Position numbers and translations under genes: made by a program. From contig NZ_CAJPNR010000011.1 in assembly GCF_905372115.1 (NCBI RefSeq), forward strand, positions 1-55,604: DNA of 55,604 nt. Direction: 5' to 3'. The notes under the pieces are model-generated. The model worked only from the letters and a program-made list of their open reading frames with translations, made no database searches and was not told where the DNA came from. Numbering within the stretch: the first letter of the stretch is position 1; each line of letters opens with the position of its first letter. This DNA comes from an uncultured Streptococcus sp. Lineage in GTDB: Bacteria; Bacillota; Bacilli; Lactobacillales; Streptococcaceae. This document shows positions 16,774 through 25,328 of this stretch, piece by piece.

Positions 16774-16811
16774 AAAAACGACTGGTACAAGATTTGTCTC
16801 AGTCGCTTTTT
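16774..16811. terminator. Terminator between the pilus operon and the convergent zinc-ribbon gene
   Basis: AAAAACGACTG / CAGTCGCTTTTT stem with A-run on the left and T-run on the right, usable from both sides. A smaller AAGGA-TGT-TCCTT-TTTT hairpin precedes it near 16684-16699. Confidence 0.65.
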
Positions 16812-16815
16812 GTTA

Positions 16816-17052
16816 CTAATAATTCAAAAAATGCTCGATTTCCTGCTTTTCAATCTGTTTACCATGCTGGCAGACAGGGCAGGTGAGGTAATGTTTTCTA
16901 CCGTAAGGAAAGGTTGGAATCCAATAGAGTGTAAACTTTCGGCCGGTTTCAATAATTTCCCAAGGTGCTACATTGTGACAGTTGGCACACTCGATACTGC
17001 TTTGGGTCTGTCCTACGTTTTTCTGATAACCTTTATATCCCCAGATAATCAT
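16816..17052 (-). CDS. Small zinc-ribbon protein
   Basis: 78 aa with two CxxC pairs, CANC (~residues 22-25) and CPVC (~58-61), separated by a WEIIETGRKFTLYWIPTFPYGRKHYLTC core. This is the pattern of the YgiT/zinc-ribbon_15 type small proteins of streptococci and lactobacilli, probably a structural zinc site. The start ATG has GGAGGG upstream on the minus strand. Function unknown; it lies 35 bp downstream of the cyclophilin gene on the same strand, so the two may share a transcript. Confidence 0.7.
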   Translation of the reverse strand: MIIWGYKGYQKNVGQTQSSIECANCHNVAPWEIIETGRKFTLYWIPTFPYGRKHYLTCPVCQHGKQIEKQEIEHFLNY

Positions 17053-17087
17053 ATTGATTTCCCTCCTTTATTGGTTGGGCAGCAAGC

Positions 17088-17906
17088 TTATTTGCTGAAG
17101 TCATAGTCCTTGATAATCTCGATTTTTTCAATCTTGATATCTTTTTTAGGCTTGTCATTGTCGTCTGTTTCTGCAGCAGCGATTTTGTCCACCACATCCA
17201 TCCCTTCCAGCACTTGGCCGAATACGGTATAAGCTCCGCCATCTAAAGTAGGATTTCCACCGTTTTTATAGGCTTCTATGATTTTAGCTGGGAAAGAATC
17301 CGTAGACATTTGGCTAGACAGGTCTTTCTTGCTTTGGTTGATGAAGAACTGACTGCCATTGGTACCAGGGCCTGCATTGGCCATGGATAGGGCACCACGA
17401 ATATTATAGAGATATGGAGAATACTCATTTTTAAAGCCGTTTCCAGAGTCTTTAGACTTGTCTTTGCCCTTCCAGATAGACTCGCCTCCAGTGCCGTCAC
17501 CTTTAGGGTCTCCGGTCTGAATCATAAATTCATTGATAACGCGGTGAAATAAAACGCCGTCATAGTAGCCTTCCTTAGCATGGGTCAGGAAGTTTTCAAC
17601 GGCTAGTGGGGCTTGTTTTGGAAAGAGCTTGATGCGGATATCGCCTTCAGTCGTTATCAACTTGACTTCCGCTTCATCTTCAGCAACTTCTGTAGATAGC
17701 TGCGGAAAATTGGCATTTTCGTTGGTCATGGCATCCTTGAATTGCTCACGGAGTTTGCTGGTTTCCTCTGGGTCAGAGCTAGAGCTCACTAGAGAGGAAC
17801 TGTTGGATGAGTCGGAGGAGCTAGTTGTCTCCTCTTTCTTGTATTTACCAGAGCAGCCAGCTAAGACAAGTCCTGATAAGAGGCTGATAAGAAGAATTTT
17901 TTTCAT
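17088..17906 (-). CDS. Lipoprotein cyclophilin-type peptidyl-prolyl cis-trans isomerase
   Basis: 272 aa. Signal peptide with lipobox LAGC (Cys18), a Ser/Glu-rich tether (~20-60), then a cyclophilin domain with VENFLTHAKEGYYDGVLFHRVI, FMIQTGDPKGDGTGG, SMANAGPGTNGSQFFI and TVFGQVLEGMDVVDKI, the active-site segments of the family. It is anchored outside the membrane, where it would assist folding of secreted proteins, as described for the pneumococcal SlrA/PpiA-type lipoproteins. Proximity to a pilus operon is suggestive but there is an intervening terminator. Confidence 0.92.
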   Translation of the reverse strand: MKKILLISLLSGLVLAGCSGKYKKEETTSSSDSSNSSSLVSSSSDPEETSKLREQFKDAMTNENANFPQLSTEVAEDEAEVKLITTEGDIRIKLFPKQAPLAVENFLTHAKEGYYDGVLFHRVINEFMIQTGDPKGDGTGGESIWKGKDKSKDSGNGFKNEYSPYLYNIRGALSMANAGPGTNGSQFFINQSKKDLSSQMSTDSFPAKIIEAYKNGGNPTLDGGAYTVFGQVLEGMDVVDKIAAAETDDNDKPKKDIKIEKIEIIKDYDFSK

Positions 17907-17960
17907 ATAAAACCTTTCTCACATTAGATTGTAAACTACTGATATTTTACTACAATTAGG

Positions 17961-18380
17961 CTAGTTTTTCAAACCCTCCTGTGTCAGCCAATCCAGAAGC
18001 AGATTTTTAAGTCCTGCTGGCCGTAAATTCAGGTCGCGAATTGCTTCTATGTCTAGCCATTCAGGTTGATAGAGATTCTGGGTGTGACTGCGAAGGGCTT
18101 TCTCGCCCTGAATCATTGGAGCTGATGTATGGCTGATAGTGGCATGAAAATAGATTTCTAGGCGTTGGCCATTTCTGAAAGTAAAGGCTGGCTGCAGCTG
18201 CTTTTCAGACAAGCTCCAACCCAGCTCTTCCTGAATTTCTCGCTGAGCTGCTTGGACTGTAGTCTCACCTGACTCAGCCCCGCCGCCCGGTATCACAAAA
18301 TACTCTTCTCCATTTTTCCAGCGGTGGATGAGCAGTATTTGCTTGGTTTGGGGATTGAAAAGAATGACTCCGGCTCGCAT
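17961..18380 (-). CDS. NUDIX hydrolase
   Basis: 139 aa. The Nudix box GGAESGETTVQAAQREIQEELGW is intact (~residues 32-54, quoted in part: GGGAESGETT, then REIQEELGW). The N-terminus MRAGVILFNPQTKQILLIHR is the usual first strand. Substrate is not predictable; the short length and W/F-containing C-terminal half fit a general (d)NTP or house-cleaning hydrolase. GGAGG lies 6 nt before the ATG on the minus strand. Confidence 0.85.
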   Translation of the reverse strand: MRAGVILFNPQTKQILLIHRWKNGEEYFVIPGGGAESGETTVQAAQREIQEELGWSLSEKQLQPAFTFRNGQRLEIYFHATISHTSAPMIQGEKALRSHTQNLYQPEWLDIEAIRDLNLRPAGLKNLLLDWLTQEGLKN

Positions 18381-18603
18381 TATTTTCCTCCTGAAATATT
18401 TTTACTGTTAATTAGAATTTCTCTCTATTCTAACACAAGAACAAGAGTTTTGCTTGGACTTGTTAAAAGTATGGTAGAGTGAACAAATTCATCTTGATCT
18501 AATTAATTTTTATCTGAAGAGAGAGTTTAATAGCAGGCGAACTTGTGCATAGAGAAATGTTATGATAAAATAAACAGTGTACAAATAATAAGGAGTGTTT
18601 TCC

Positions 18604-18786
18604 ATGGAGAAAAGACTGACAAGAGATGTCAAAAACAAGAAAATCGCTGGTGTATGTGCTGGTATCGCAAACTACTTTGATTTAGATCCAACCTTGGTTC
18701 GTATTCTTTGTATTGTTTTTTGCTGTGCAGCAGGTACAGGTGTCTTGGCTTATTTAATTGCTTGGGCGGTTATGCCAGAGGCATAA
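18604..18786 (+). CDS. PspC-domain small membrane protein
   Basis: 60 aa: KRLTRDVKNKKIAGVCAGIA, then YFDLDPTLVRILC and a hydrophobic segment ending in YLIAWAVMPE, the complete phage-shock-protein C domain. ATG 18604 is chosen over the GTG at 18595 because AGGAG (18591-18595) overlaps the latter and is correctly spaced for the former. In Gram-positive bacteria such single-domain proteins belong to envelope-stress networks (Lia-like), but no partner regulator is in this window. A TTGTGC-17 bp-TAAAAT promoter ends about 35 bp upstream of AGGAG. Confidence 0.85.
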   Translation: MEKRLTRDVKNKKIAGVCAGIANYFDLDPTLVRILCIVFCCAAGTGVLAYLIAWAVMPEA

Positions 18787-18919
18787 TAAGAAATTACGTG
18801 ATAGTGAAATGAGAACTGGTTAGTCCAGTTCTTTTTGCGTGGATAAATAAGTTTTTTTTTGCTTTTGATTTAGATAAAAGATTTCTCATCTATGGCTCAA
18901 ATATGGTATAATAAGGGTT

Positions 18920-21232
18920 ATGGCAACTAAGAAAAACACGAAAAAAGGCCGGACAACTCGTCGGCCGACAAAAGCAGAATTAGAAAGACAAAAAGCAATA
19001 AAGAGAATGATTGCCACCTTTGTATTGGCTCTTATTCTTTTGTTTGCAGCAATTAAGCTGGGAGCCTTTGGGGTCACAATTTATAATATGATTCGCCTCT
19101 TGGTGGGAAGCTTGGCCTATCTGGCTATTCTGGCCAGCTTTGGCTATCTCTTTTTTTTCAAGTGGTTGCACAAGCACGAGGGGACGGTTTCAGGATTTAT
19201 CAGCCTCTTTTTGGGACTGGAGTTAATTTTCCAAGCTTATTTCGTCAGTGTGTTGAAGCTAGAAGGGGCTGCTGTATTATCCACAACTCTAGGCAGGGTC
19301 TTGACTGATCTGACAGCCTTTAAGGTCAGCTCCTTCGCGGGTGGCGGCCTGCTGGGCTCTCTCTTATACGCACCTATCTCTTTCCTTTTTTCAAATATCG
19401 GTTCTTATTTCTTCGGCCTGCTGCTCATTCTTTTAGGCGGCCTGCTTATGAGCCCTTGGTCTATCTATGACATTTCTGAAAAAGCTATGGCAGCCTTTCA
19501 AAATTGGAGAGAAAAGCAAGAAGAAAAGCGTCAGCTCCGTTTCCTGGAGCAGGAAGAAAAAGCTGCACAGGCAGCTATGCAAGCCATTGAAGTAGAGCAA
19601 GAAGAAGCAGATGTCGATTCTGAAACAGGAGAAATTTTAGATGACGAGGACTTGTCAGATACAGCTGTGGACTTTGACGAGGCAGACTATGAGGAACTAG
19701 GAGAGTATGACCCTCATGAGCCTCTGGACTTTGGCCACGATGAGGATATGGAGGAAGCAGAGGCAGACTTAGACGCAGATGTCGAGGTGGACTTTACAGC
19801 CAAGGAAAGTCTGGACTATAAGCTGCCGACCATCAACCTTTTTGCGCCCGACAAGCCTAAAAACCAGTCCAAGGAAAAACGCATCGTCCGAGATAATATC
19901 AAAATTTTGGAAGAGACCTTTGCTAGTTTTGGGATCAAGGCTGCTGTTGAGCGGGCTGAAATCGGACCTTCCGTCACTAAGTACGAGGTCAAACCAGCTG
20001 TTGGTGTTCGGGTCAATCGGATTTCCAATCTGGCAGATGATTTGGCTCTAGCCTTGGCTGCCAAGGATGTGCGGATTGAAGCGCCGATTCCTGGGAAATC
20101 TCTTGTCGGAATTGAAGTGCCCAATTCTGAAGTTGCGACCGTGACTTTCCGAGAACTCTGGGAGCAGTCAAAGACGGATGCCAGCAAGCTCCTAGAAATC
20201 CCACTTGGGAAGGCTGTAAACGGCTCTGTCCGCTCCTTTGACTTGGCTAAGATGCCCCATCTCTTGGTAGCGGGCTCTACTGGATCTGGTAAATCTGTGG
20301 CCGTCAACGGTATTATCGCCAGCATTCTTATGAAGGCCAGACCGGATGAAGTCAAGTTTATGATGGTGGATCCTAAGATGGTGGAGCTGTCCGTTTATAA
20401 TGACATTCCTCACTTGCTTATTCCAGTCGTAACCAATCCTCGCAAGGCCAGCCGCGCCCTGCAGAAGGTTGTGGATGAGATGGAAAATCGCTATGAACTC
20501 TTCTCTAAGGTCGGTGCTCGTAATATTGCTGGCTACAATGCTAAAGTAGCCGAGTACAATGCTCAGTCAGAATACAAGCAGGTGCCCCTGCCTTTAATTG
20601 TCGTCATCGTGGACGAGCTGGCTGACCTTATGATGGTGGCCAGCAAGGAAGTGGAAGATGCCATTATTCGTCTGGGACAAAAAGCGCGTGCAGCTGGGAT
20701 TCACATGATTCTGGCTACCCAGCGTCCATCAGTAGATGTTATCTCCGGTCTGATTAAGGCCAATGTACCCTCTCGGATTGCCTTTGCTGTATCCAGTGGG
20801 ACAGACAGTCGGACCATTCTGGATGAAAATGGAGCAGAAAAGCTCTTGGGGCGTGGGGATATGCTCTTTAAGCCTATTGATGAAAACCATCCGGTTCGTT
20901 TGCAGGGCTCCTTTATCTCGGATGAAGATGTGGAGCGAATCGTAGCCTTTGTCAAGAATCAAGCTGAAGCTGACTATGACGATAGCTTTGATCCTGGTGA
21001 AGTATCTGAAAGTGATATGGAGTCTGGCGGTGGCGACGATGAAGGCGATCCTCTCTTTGAAGAAGCCAAGGCTTTGGTTATCGAGACTCAGAAAGCCAGC
21101 GCTTCTATGCTTCAGCGGCGACTCTCGGTCGGCTTTAATCGGGCCACTCGTCTTATGGAAGAACTTGAGGCAGCAGGCGTTATCGGACCAGCCGAGGGAA
21201 CCAAGCCGAGAAAGGTTTTGCAGACTAATTAA
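18920..21232 (+). CDS. ftsK: DNA translocase FtsK/SpoIIIE
   Basis: 770 aa. Four to five N-terminal membrane helices (~30-180), an acidic linker rich in D/E (~205-290), and a RecA-type motor with Walker A AGSTGSGKSVAVN (~450), Walker B IVVIVDELADLM and ATQRPSVDVI. The C-terminal ~65 residues form the gamma winged-helix domain (ALVIETQKASASMLQRRL ... RATRLMEELEAAGVIGP) that reads oriented DNA motifs. It pumps chromosome ends through the closing septum to resolve dimers. A TATAAT -10 lies a few bases upstream of the ATG, and no strong Shine-Dalgarno is visible. Confidence 0.96.
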   Translation: MATKKNTKKGRTTRRPTKAELERQKAIKRMIATFVLALILLFAAIKLGAFGVTIYNMIRLLVGSLAYLAILASFGYLFFFKWLHKHEGTVSGFISLFLGLELIFQAYFVSVLKLEGAAVLSTTLGRVLTDLTAFKVSSFAGGGLLGSLLYAPISFLFSNIGSYFFGLLLILLGGLLMSPWSIYDISEKAMAAFQNWREKQEEKRQLRFLEQEEKAAQAAMQAIEVEQEEADVDSETGEILDDEDLSDTAVDFDEADYEELGEYDPHEPLDFGHDEDMEEAEADLDADVEVDFTAKESLDYKLPTINLFAPDKPKNQSKEKRIVRDNIKILEETFASFGIKAAVERAEIGPSVTKYEVKPAVGVRVNRISNLADDLALALAAKDVRIEAPIPGKSLVGIEVPNSEVATVTFRELWEQSKTDASKLLEIPLGKAVNGSVRSFDLAKMPHLLVAGSTGSGKSVAVNGIIASILMKARPDEVKFMMVDPKMVELSVYNDIPHLLIPVVTNPRKASRALQKVVDEMENRYELFSKVGARNIAGYNAKVAEYNAQSEYKQVPLPLIVVIVDELADLMMVASKEVEDAIIRLGQKARAAGIHMILATQRPSVDVISGLIKANVPSRIAFAVSSGTDSRTILDENGAEKLLGRGDMLFKPIDENHPVRLQGSFISDEDVERIVAFVKNQAEADYDDSFDPGEVSESDMESGGGDDEGDPLFEEAKALVIETQKASASMLQRRLSVGFNRATRLMEELEAAGVIGPAEGTKPRKVLQTN

Positions 21233-21346
21233 TCTTTATTTTCACTAGTTTGCTAGCAAGATAATCATTTGATAGAAACAAATCTGCCAGCAGTCAGCCG
21301 GCAGATTTTCTCTACTTACACATTGCCAAGGAAAGGAAAAGAAGGT

Positions 21347-21733
21347 ATGAAACTAGAGACTATTCACCATATAGCCATCATTGGTCATGATTATGCTAAG
21401 ACCAGGGAGTTTTATGTGGACAAGCTGGACTTTGATATGCTGGATGAGCACCACCGACCAGACAAACAGGATATTCTCTTTAATGTCCGCAAGGGAAATC
21501 TGACTCTGGAAATTTTTATCAAGGAAGAAGCTCCCAAGCGGCCAGCCTTTCCTTCTCCAGAACATACTGGTTTGCGGCATCTGGCCTTCCGAGTGACAAA
21601 TGTCGAAGAAACGCTAGAGGAGTTTGACCGTTTGGAGATTCCTCATACCGAGCTACGCTATGACGACTTCGACGGTCGTAAGATGGCTTTCTTCTTTGAT
21701 CCGGATGGTCAGCCTCTGGAGATTCACGAATAA
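21347..21733 (+). CDS. VOC-family (glyoxalase/dioxygenase-fold) protein
   Basis: 128 aa from ATG 21347 (AAGG just before it); the in-frame start at 21269 lies in untranslated DNA. Two beta-alpha-beta-beta-beta units begin at MKLETIHHIAIIGHDYAK and TGLRHLAFRVTNVEETL. The His of HHIAI, the Glu of LTLEIF, the His of LRHLAF and the Glu of QPLEIHE are the four metal ligands expected for a glyoxalase I-like enzyme. The FFFDPDGQPLEIHE ending is typical of the SMU/GloA2-like streptococcal family. The substrate remains uncertain. Confidence 0.85.
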   Translation: MKLETIHHIAIIGHDYAKTREFYVDKLDFDMLDEHHRPDKQDILFNVRKGNLTLEIFIKEEAPKRPAFPSPEHTGLRHLAFRVTNVEETLEEFDRLEIPHTELRYDDFDGRKMAFFFDPDGQPLEIHE

Positions 21734-21749
21734 AACTAGGAAAATCAGG

Positions 21750-21780
21750 AGGTCCTTCTTTCTCGGAAAAAGAAGGACTT
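21750..21780 (+). terminator. Terminator-like hairpin after the VOC gene
   Basis: AGGTCCTTCTTT pairs with AAAAAGAAGGACTT over a 5-nt loop. Confidence 0.5.
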
Positions 21781-21797
21781 GTAAATCTCATATATGA

Positions 21798-21836
21798 AAA
21801 ACCCATCGGCTAACTCGTGACCGATGGGTTTTGTTT
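21798..21836. terminator. Bidirectional terminator between convergent genes
   Basis: AAACCCATCGG / CCGATGGGTTT perfect stem, A-run before and T-run after, between the VOC gene and the minus-strand DUF3397 gene. Confidence 0.8.
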
Positions 21837-21843
21837 TACAATG

Positions 21844-22191
21844 TTACAAAAAGAGTCCGATGACCATGGCTAGGTACATGAAGAAGGTCAAAAGAAATCC
21901 AGCCCGCCAGAAGAACTTAAAGAACTTAGGATAGTAGAAGCTTCGTTTTTTCTTGAGAAAATAGATGGTGATGGCGATAGCGAGAACTGAGAGAGCTAGG
22001 GTAAGCTGGGGTAGTAAGCTATGATAGTAGGCCTTGTCTGAAATGATATAAAATTCCACAACAAAAAGCGGAAAAGCCAAGTCCGCAAAGTTTAAACCGT
22101 ATTTTCTTAATTGAAAAACTCGCACAGTAATAGTGGTTAAAATCAAAGTTAAAAAGATAAATAAAATCGAAGCAATCTTTAATAGTGTCAT
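21844..22191 (-). CDS. DUF3397 four-helix membrane protein
   Basis: 115 aa with four hydrophobic helices (residues ~5-22, 38-50, 60-80, 95-113) and short charged loops (RVFQLRKYG, YFLKKKRSFYYPKFFKFFWR). The pattern matches the DUF3397 family of small lactic-acid-bacterial membrane proteins. No function is known. Its divergent neighbour is rplK, 150 bp away. Confidence 0.7.
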   Translation of the reverse strand: MTLLKIASILFIFLTLILTTITVRVFQLRKYGLNFADLAFPLFVVEFYIISDKAYYHSLLPQLTLALSVLAIAITIYFLKKKRSFYYPKFFKFFWRAGFLLTFFMYLAMVIGLFL

Positions 22192-22236
22192 AAGATTATT
22201 TTACCACAAAAAATTCAAAAAAGAAGATAAAATTCC

Positions 22237-22264
22237 TTGCATTTAAGAAAGTTTAGTGTATAAT
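22237..22264 (+). promoter_or_regulatory. Promoter of rplK-rplA
   Basis: TTGCAT (22237-22242), 16 bp spacer, perfect TATAAT (22259-22264). Initiation near 22271 would place two hairpins in the leader. Confidence 0.65.
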
Positions 22265-22270
22265 AGAAAG

Positions 22271-22328
22271 GTATGCAAAAAGCATACTTGTGGGAGGTAA
22301 AAATATTCATTTACCGCCAAAACCACAA
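22271..22328 (+). promoter_or_regulatory. Probable L1-binding autoregulatory leader of rplK-rplA
   Basis: A first hairpin GTATGC-AAAAA-GCATAC (22271-22287) is followed by a bulged stem in which TTGTGGG..GGTAAA (22288-22301) pairs with TTTACC..CCACAA (22310-22328). The GTGGGAGGTAAA strand with an asymmetric internal loop resembles the rRNA-mimicking L1 site known from L1 operons, where L1 represses its own translation. The AGGAGG of rplK lies just after it. Confidence 0.55.
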
Positions 22329-22342
22329 AGGAGGATTTAAAA

Positions 22343-22768
22343 ATGGCTAAAAAAGTCGAAAAACTTGTAAAATTGCAAATCCCTGCTGGTAAAGCTACTC
22401 CAGCTCCACCAGTTGGTCCTGCGCTTGGTCAAGCCGGTATCAACATCATGGGATTCACTAAGGAGTTCAACGCTCGTACAGCTGATCAAGCTGGTATGAT
22501 TATTCCAGTTGTTATCTCAGTATACGAAGACAAATCATTCACTTTCGTGACTAAGACTCCGCCAGCTGCTGTTCTTCTGAAGAAAGCTGCAGGTGTTGAA
22601 AAAGGTTCTGGTGAGCCAAACAAAACGAAAGTTGCAACAGTTACTCGTGCGCAAGTACAAGAAATTGCTGAAACTAAGATGCCAGATTTGAACGCTGCAA
22701 ACATCGAGTCTGCAATGCGTATGATTGAAGGTACTGCTCGTTCTATGGGATTCACTGTTGTTGACTAA
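22343..22768 (+). CDS. rplK: 50S ribosomal protein L11
   Basis: 141 aa, standard length. MAKKVEKLVKLQIPAGKATPAPPVGPALG opens with the usual N-terminal domain, including the proline-rich PAPPVGPALG loop that contacts the GTPase centre, and the C-terminal rRNA-binding domain has KKAAGVEKGSG, VTRAQVQEIAE and MIEGTARSMG. L11 forms the stalk base with 23S helices 43-44 and is needed for RelA activation. AGGAGG lies 8 nt upstream. First gene of a two-gene operon with rplA. Confidence 0.98.
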   Translation: MAKKVEKLVKLQIPAGKATPAPPVGPALGQAGINIMGFTKEFNARTADQAGMIIPVVISVYEDKSFTFVTKTPPAAVLLKKAAGVEKGSGEPNKTKVATVTRAQVQEIAETKMPDLNAANIESAMRMIEGTARSMGFTVVD

Positions 22769-22869
22769 TCAATAACGCTCATCCCATTTGCCCGCACTAC
22801 ACTTGATCAGATTGACGAGTGACGTGGGAGATGAAAATCGATTGAACCACTTACAAGGAGAAAGATAAA

Positions 22870-23559
22870 ATGGCTAAAAAAAGCAAACAACTTCGTGCTG
22901 CTCTTGAAAAAATCGACAGCACAAAAGCATACAGCGTAGAAGAAGCTGTAGCACTTGCAAAAGAAACTAACTTTGCAAAATTCGACGCAACTGTAGAAGT
23001 TGCTTACAACTTGAACATCGACGTTAAAAAAGCTGACCAACAAATCCGTGGCGCAATGGTATTGCCAAACGGAACTGGTAAAACTTCACGCGTTCTTGTT
23101 TTCGCACGTGGTGCTAAAGCAGAAGAAGCGAAAGCTGCTGGTGCAGACTTCGTTGGTGAAGATGACCTGGTTGCAAAAATCAACGACGGTTGGTTGGACT
23201 TTGACGTAGTAATCGCTACACCTGACATGATGGCACTTGTAGGTCGCCTTGGACGTGTCCTTGGACCTCGTAACTTGATGCCAAACCCTAAGACTGGTAC
23301 TGTAACAATGGACGTTGCAAAAGCAGTTGAAGAGTCTAAAGGTGGTAAGATTACTTACCGTGCAGACCGTGCAGGTAACGTACAAGCTATCATTGGTAAA
23401 GTTTCATTTGAAGCTGACAAGTTGGTTGAAAACTTCAAAGCTTTCAACGACACAATCCAAAAAGCAAAACCAGCTACTGCTAAAGGTACTTACGTAACCA
23501 ACCTGACTATCACTACTACACAAGGTGTTGGTATCAAGGTTGACGTAAACTCACTTTAA
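22870..23559 (+). CDS. rplA: 50S ribosomal protein L1
   Basis: 229 aa. Typical order of the two-domain L1 fold: KSKQLRAALEKID, FDATVEVAYNLNIDVKKADQQIRG, LPNGTGKTSRVLVFARG, then domain II with VGRLGRVLGPRNLMPNPKTGTV and the closing NLTITTTQGVGIKVD. L1 builds the mobile stalk near the E site and represses its own operon by binding the leader. It lies 101 bp after rplK, with AAGGAGA before the ATG and a terminator after the stop. Confidence 0.98.
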   Translation: MAKKSKQLRAALEKIDSTKAYSVEEAVALAKETNFAKFDATVEVAYNLNIDVKKADQQIRGAMVLPNGTGKTSRVLVFARGAKAEEAKAAGADFVGEDDLVAKINDGWLDFDVVIATPDMMALVGRLGRVLGPRNLMPNPKTGTVTMDVAKAVEESKGGKITYRADRAGNVQAIIGKVSFEADKLVENFKAFNDTIQKAKPATAKGTYVTNLTITTTQGVGIKVDVNSL

Positions 23560-23568
23560 GAATTAATT

Positions 23569-23595
23569 GAACTGCCTTCGGGTAGTTCTTTTTTT
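23569..23595 (+). terminator. Terminator of rplK-rplA
   Basis: GAACTGCC-TTCG-GGTAGTTC hairpin with a stable UUCG tetraloop, followed by eight Ts. Confidence 0.85.
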
Positions 23596-23687
23596 GAAAT
23601 AAAAATGATGATAGCGGTTACAATTGCAAAGAAACATGTTATAATATTATGGAATCAATTTATTTTATAACAAAAGGAGACGGTGTC

Positions 23688-25136
23688 ATGAAAAAAGATC
23701 AGAACCAGCTAACCTGGCTGATGGTATCTCTGATTGCTTTTAATATGGTCTGGGGTCTGGGCAATGTGGTTAATAACTACTCCCAGCAGGGCATTTCGGT
23801 AATTGTTTCTTGGATTCTTATCCTAGCTATTTACTTTATTCCCTATGCCCTCATCGTGGGGCAGCTAGGCTCGACTTTCAAGGAGAGCGGAGGCGGTGTC
23901 AGCGACTGGGTGGAGAAGACCTCTACCAAGCGTCTGGCTTATTTTGCGGCCTGGACTTACTGGGTGGTGCATATTCCTTATCTGGCTCAGAAGCCGCAGG
24001 GAGTTTTGATTCCGCTGGGCTGGGTTATTCAGGGGAATGGAGATTTTTTAAGCAGTCTTGATATTCACTGGATTGTTATTCTTAGCTTGCTGATTTTCGG
24101 CGCCTTTCTCTACTTGTCCACCAAAGGCCTGTCCACGCTCAAGGTGATTGGGGGGCTGGCTGGTAGCGCTATGCTGATTATGTCCTTCCTCTTTGTCCTC
24201 TTAGCGGTCGGGGCGCCTTTTATCAAACCTGATATGCAGTTTGCGACGGCCAATATGGATAAGCTCAGCACTTATATTCCCAACTTTGATTTTTCTTATT
24301 TCACGACTATCTCCCTCTTAGTCTTTGCGGTCGGCGGAGCAGAGAAAATCTCTCCTTACGTTAATCAAACACGCAATCCAGCCAAGGAATTTCCAAAGGG
24401 AATGATTGTCATGGCTGTCATGGTTGGTGCATCTGCTATCCTAGGCTCTCTGGCTATGGGTATGCTTTTTGATGGCAGCAATATTCCTGAGGATCTGATG
24501 CGAAACGGCGCTTACCAAGCCTTCCAAAAGCTGGGCAACTACTGGGGAGTGGGCAATGTACTAGTAGTCATTTATGCCCTGACCAACATGGTTGGACAGA
24601 TTGCTGCACTGGCTTTCTCTATTGACGCACCTCTGCAAATCATGCTCAATAATGCTGATGAAGAGTTTGTCCCAAGCTGGCTGCGCAAGCGGACATCAAA
24701 AGGAGTCCTCATTAACGGTTACATCCTGACGGGGATTTTGGTTAGCTTCTTGATTATTCTGCCTATCTTTGGAATCAAAGAAATTGACGGTCTGGTCAAA
24801 TGGATGACCAATCTAAACTCCATCGTTATGCCCATGCGGTATCTTTGGGTTTTCCTTGCCTACATGATGTTGAACAAGGCCTGGAAGAAGTACAAGGATG
24901 CCGAGTACAAATTTACCAAAAATCCAAAAGTTGGCTTTGCCATCGGAGCTTGGTGCTTCCTCTTTACAGCCTTTGCCTGCATCTTAGGGATGGTTCCCAA
25001 AGTAGACTATGCAACAGATCCAGCTGGCTGGCAATTCTCTCTCTTGACTAATATTTTGACCCCAATCGTCTTAATCAGTCTGGGTGTTATTCTGCCAATT
25101 TTAGCTAAGTGGGAAAAGAAACAGTCGCTCAAGTAG
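23688..25136 (+). CDS. APC-superfamily amino acid permease (YjeM-like)
   Basis: 482 aa, about 12 hydrophobic helices. The N-terminal QLTWLMVSLIAFNMVWGLGNV and FKESGGGVSDWVE segments resemble the glutamate/GABA-antiporter branch of the APC superfamily, and YjeM in particular. ATG 23688 is supported by AAAGGAGA 6 nt upstream; the in-frame ATG at 23649 has none. A hydrophobic conserved core AVGGAEKISPYVNQTRNP lies around residue 210. Probably exchanges amino acids; substrate not predictable. It is monocistronic, with a terminator after it. Confidence 0.85.
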   Translation: MKKDQNQLTWLMVSLIAFNMVWGLGNVVNNYSQQGISVIVSWILILAIYFIPYALIVGQLGSTFKESGGGVSDWVEKTSTKRLAYFAAWTYWVVHIPYLAQKPQGVLIPLGWVIQGNGDFLSSLDIHWIVILSLLIFGAFLYLSTKGLSTLKVIGGLAGSAMLIMSFLFVLLAVGAPFIKPDMQFATANMDKLSTYIPNFDFSYFTTISLLVFAVGGAEKISPYVNQTRNPAKEFPKGMIVMAVMVGASAILGSLAMGMLFDGSNIPEDLMRNGAYQAFQKLGNYWGVGNVLVVIYALTNMVGQIAALAFSIDAPLQIMLNNADEEFVPSWLRKRTSKGVLINGYILTGILVSFLIILPIFGIKEIDGLVKWMTNLNSIVMPMRYLWVFLAYMMLNKAWKKYKDAEYKFTKNPKVGFAIGAWCFLFTAFACILGMVPKVDYATDPAGWQFSLLTNILTPIVLISLGVILPILAKWEKKQSLK

Positions 25137-25173
25137 TGAGTAGGTTTTGCAAAAGATAATTGAAGTATTTATT

Positions 25174-25207
25174 CCCAGTCCTATCTGATGATGGGGCTGG
25201 TTTTTTG
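25174..25207 (+). terminator. Terminator after the permease gene
   Basis: CCCAGTCC / GGGGCTGG stem (G-T pairs) followed by six Ts. Confidence 0.7.
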
Positions 25208-25328
25208 TGAAATGAGCTAGTCTGCTCTGCTATTTTACAAAAAGGAAAAAAGAAAAATTTCAGTGATTTAACTATATAAAAATCACAAAATGTGGTAAAA
25301 TAGTACAGATAAAATAAGGAGTAAAAAA

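Noticed and set aside
20700..20960. Long antisense frames inside ftsK and other genes
   Set aside because: Shadows of strongly biased coding strands without ribosome-binding sites or homology.
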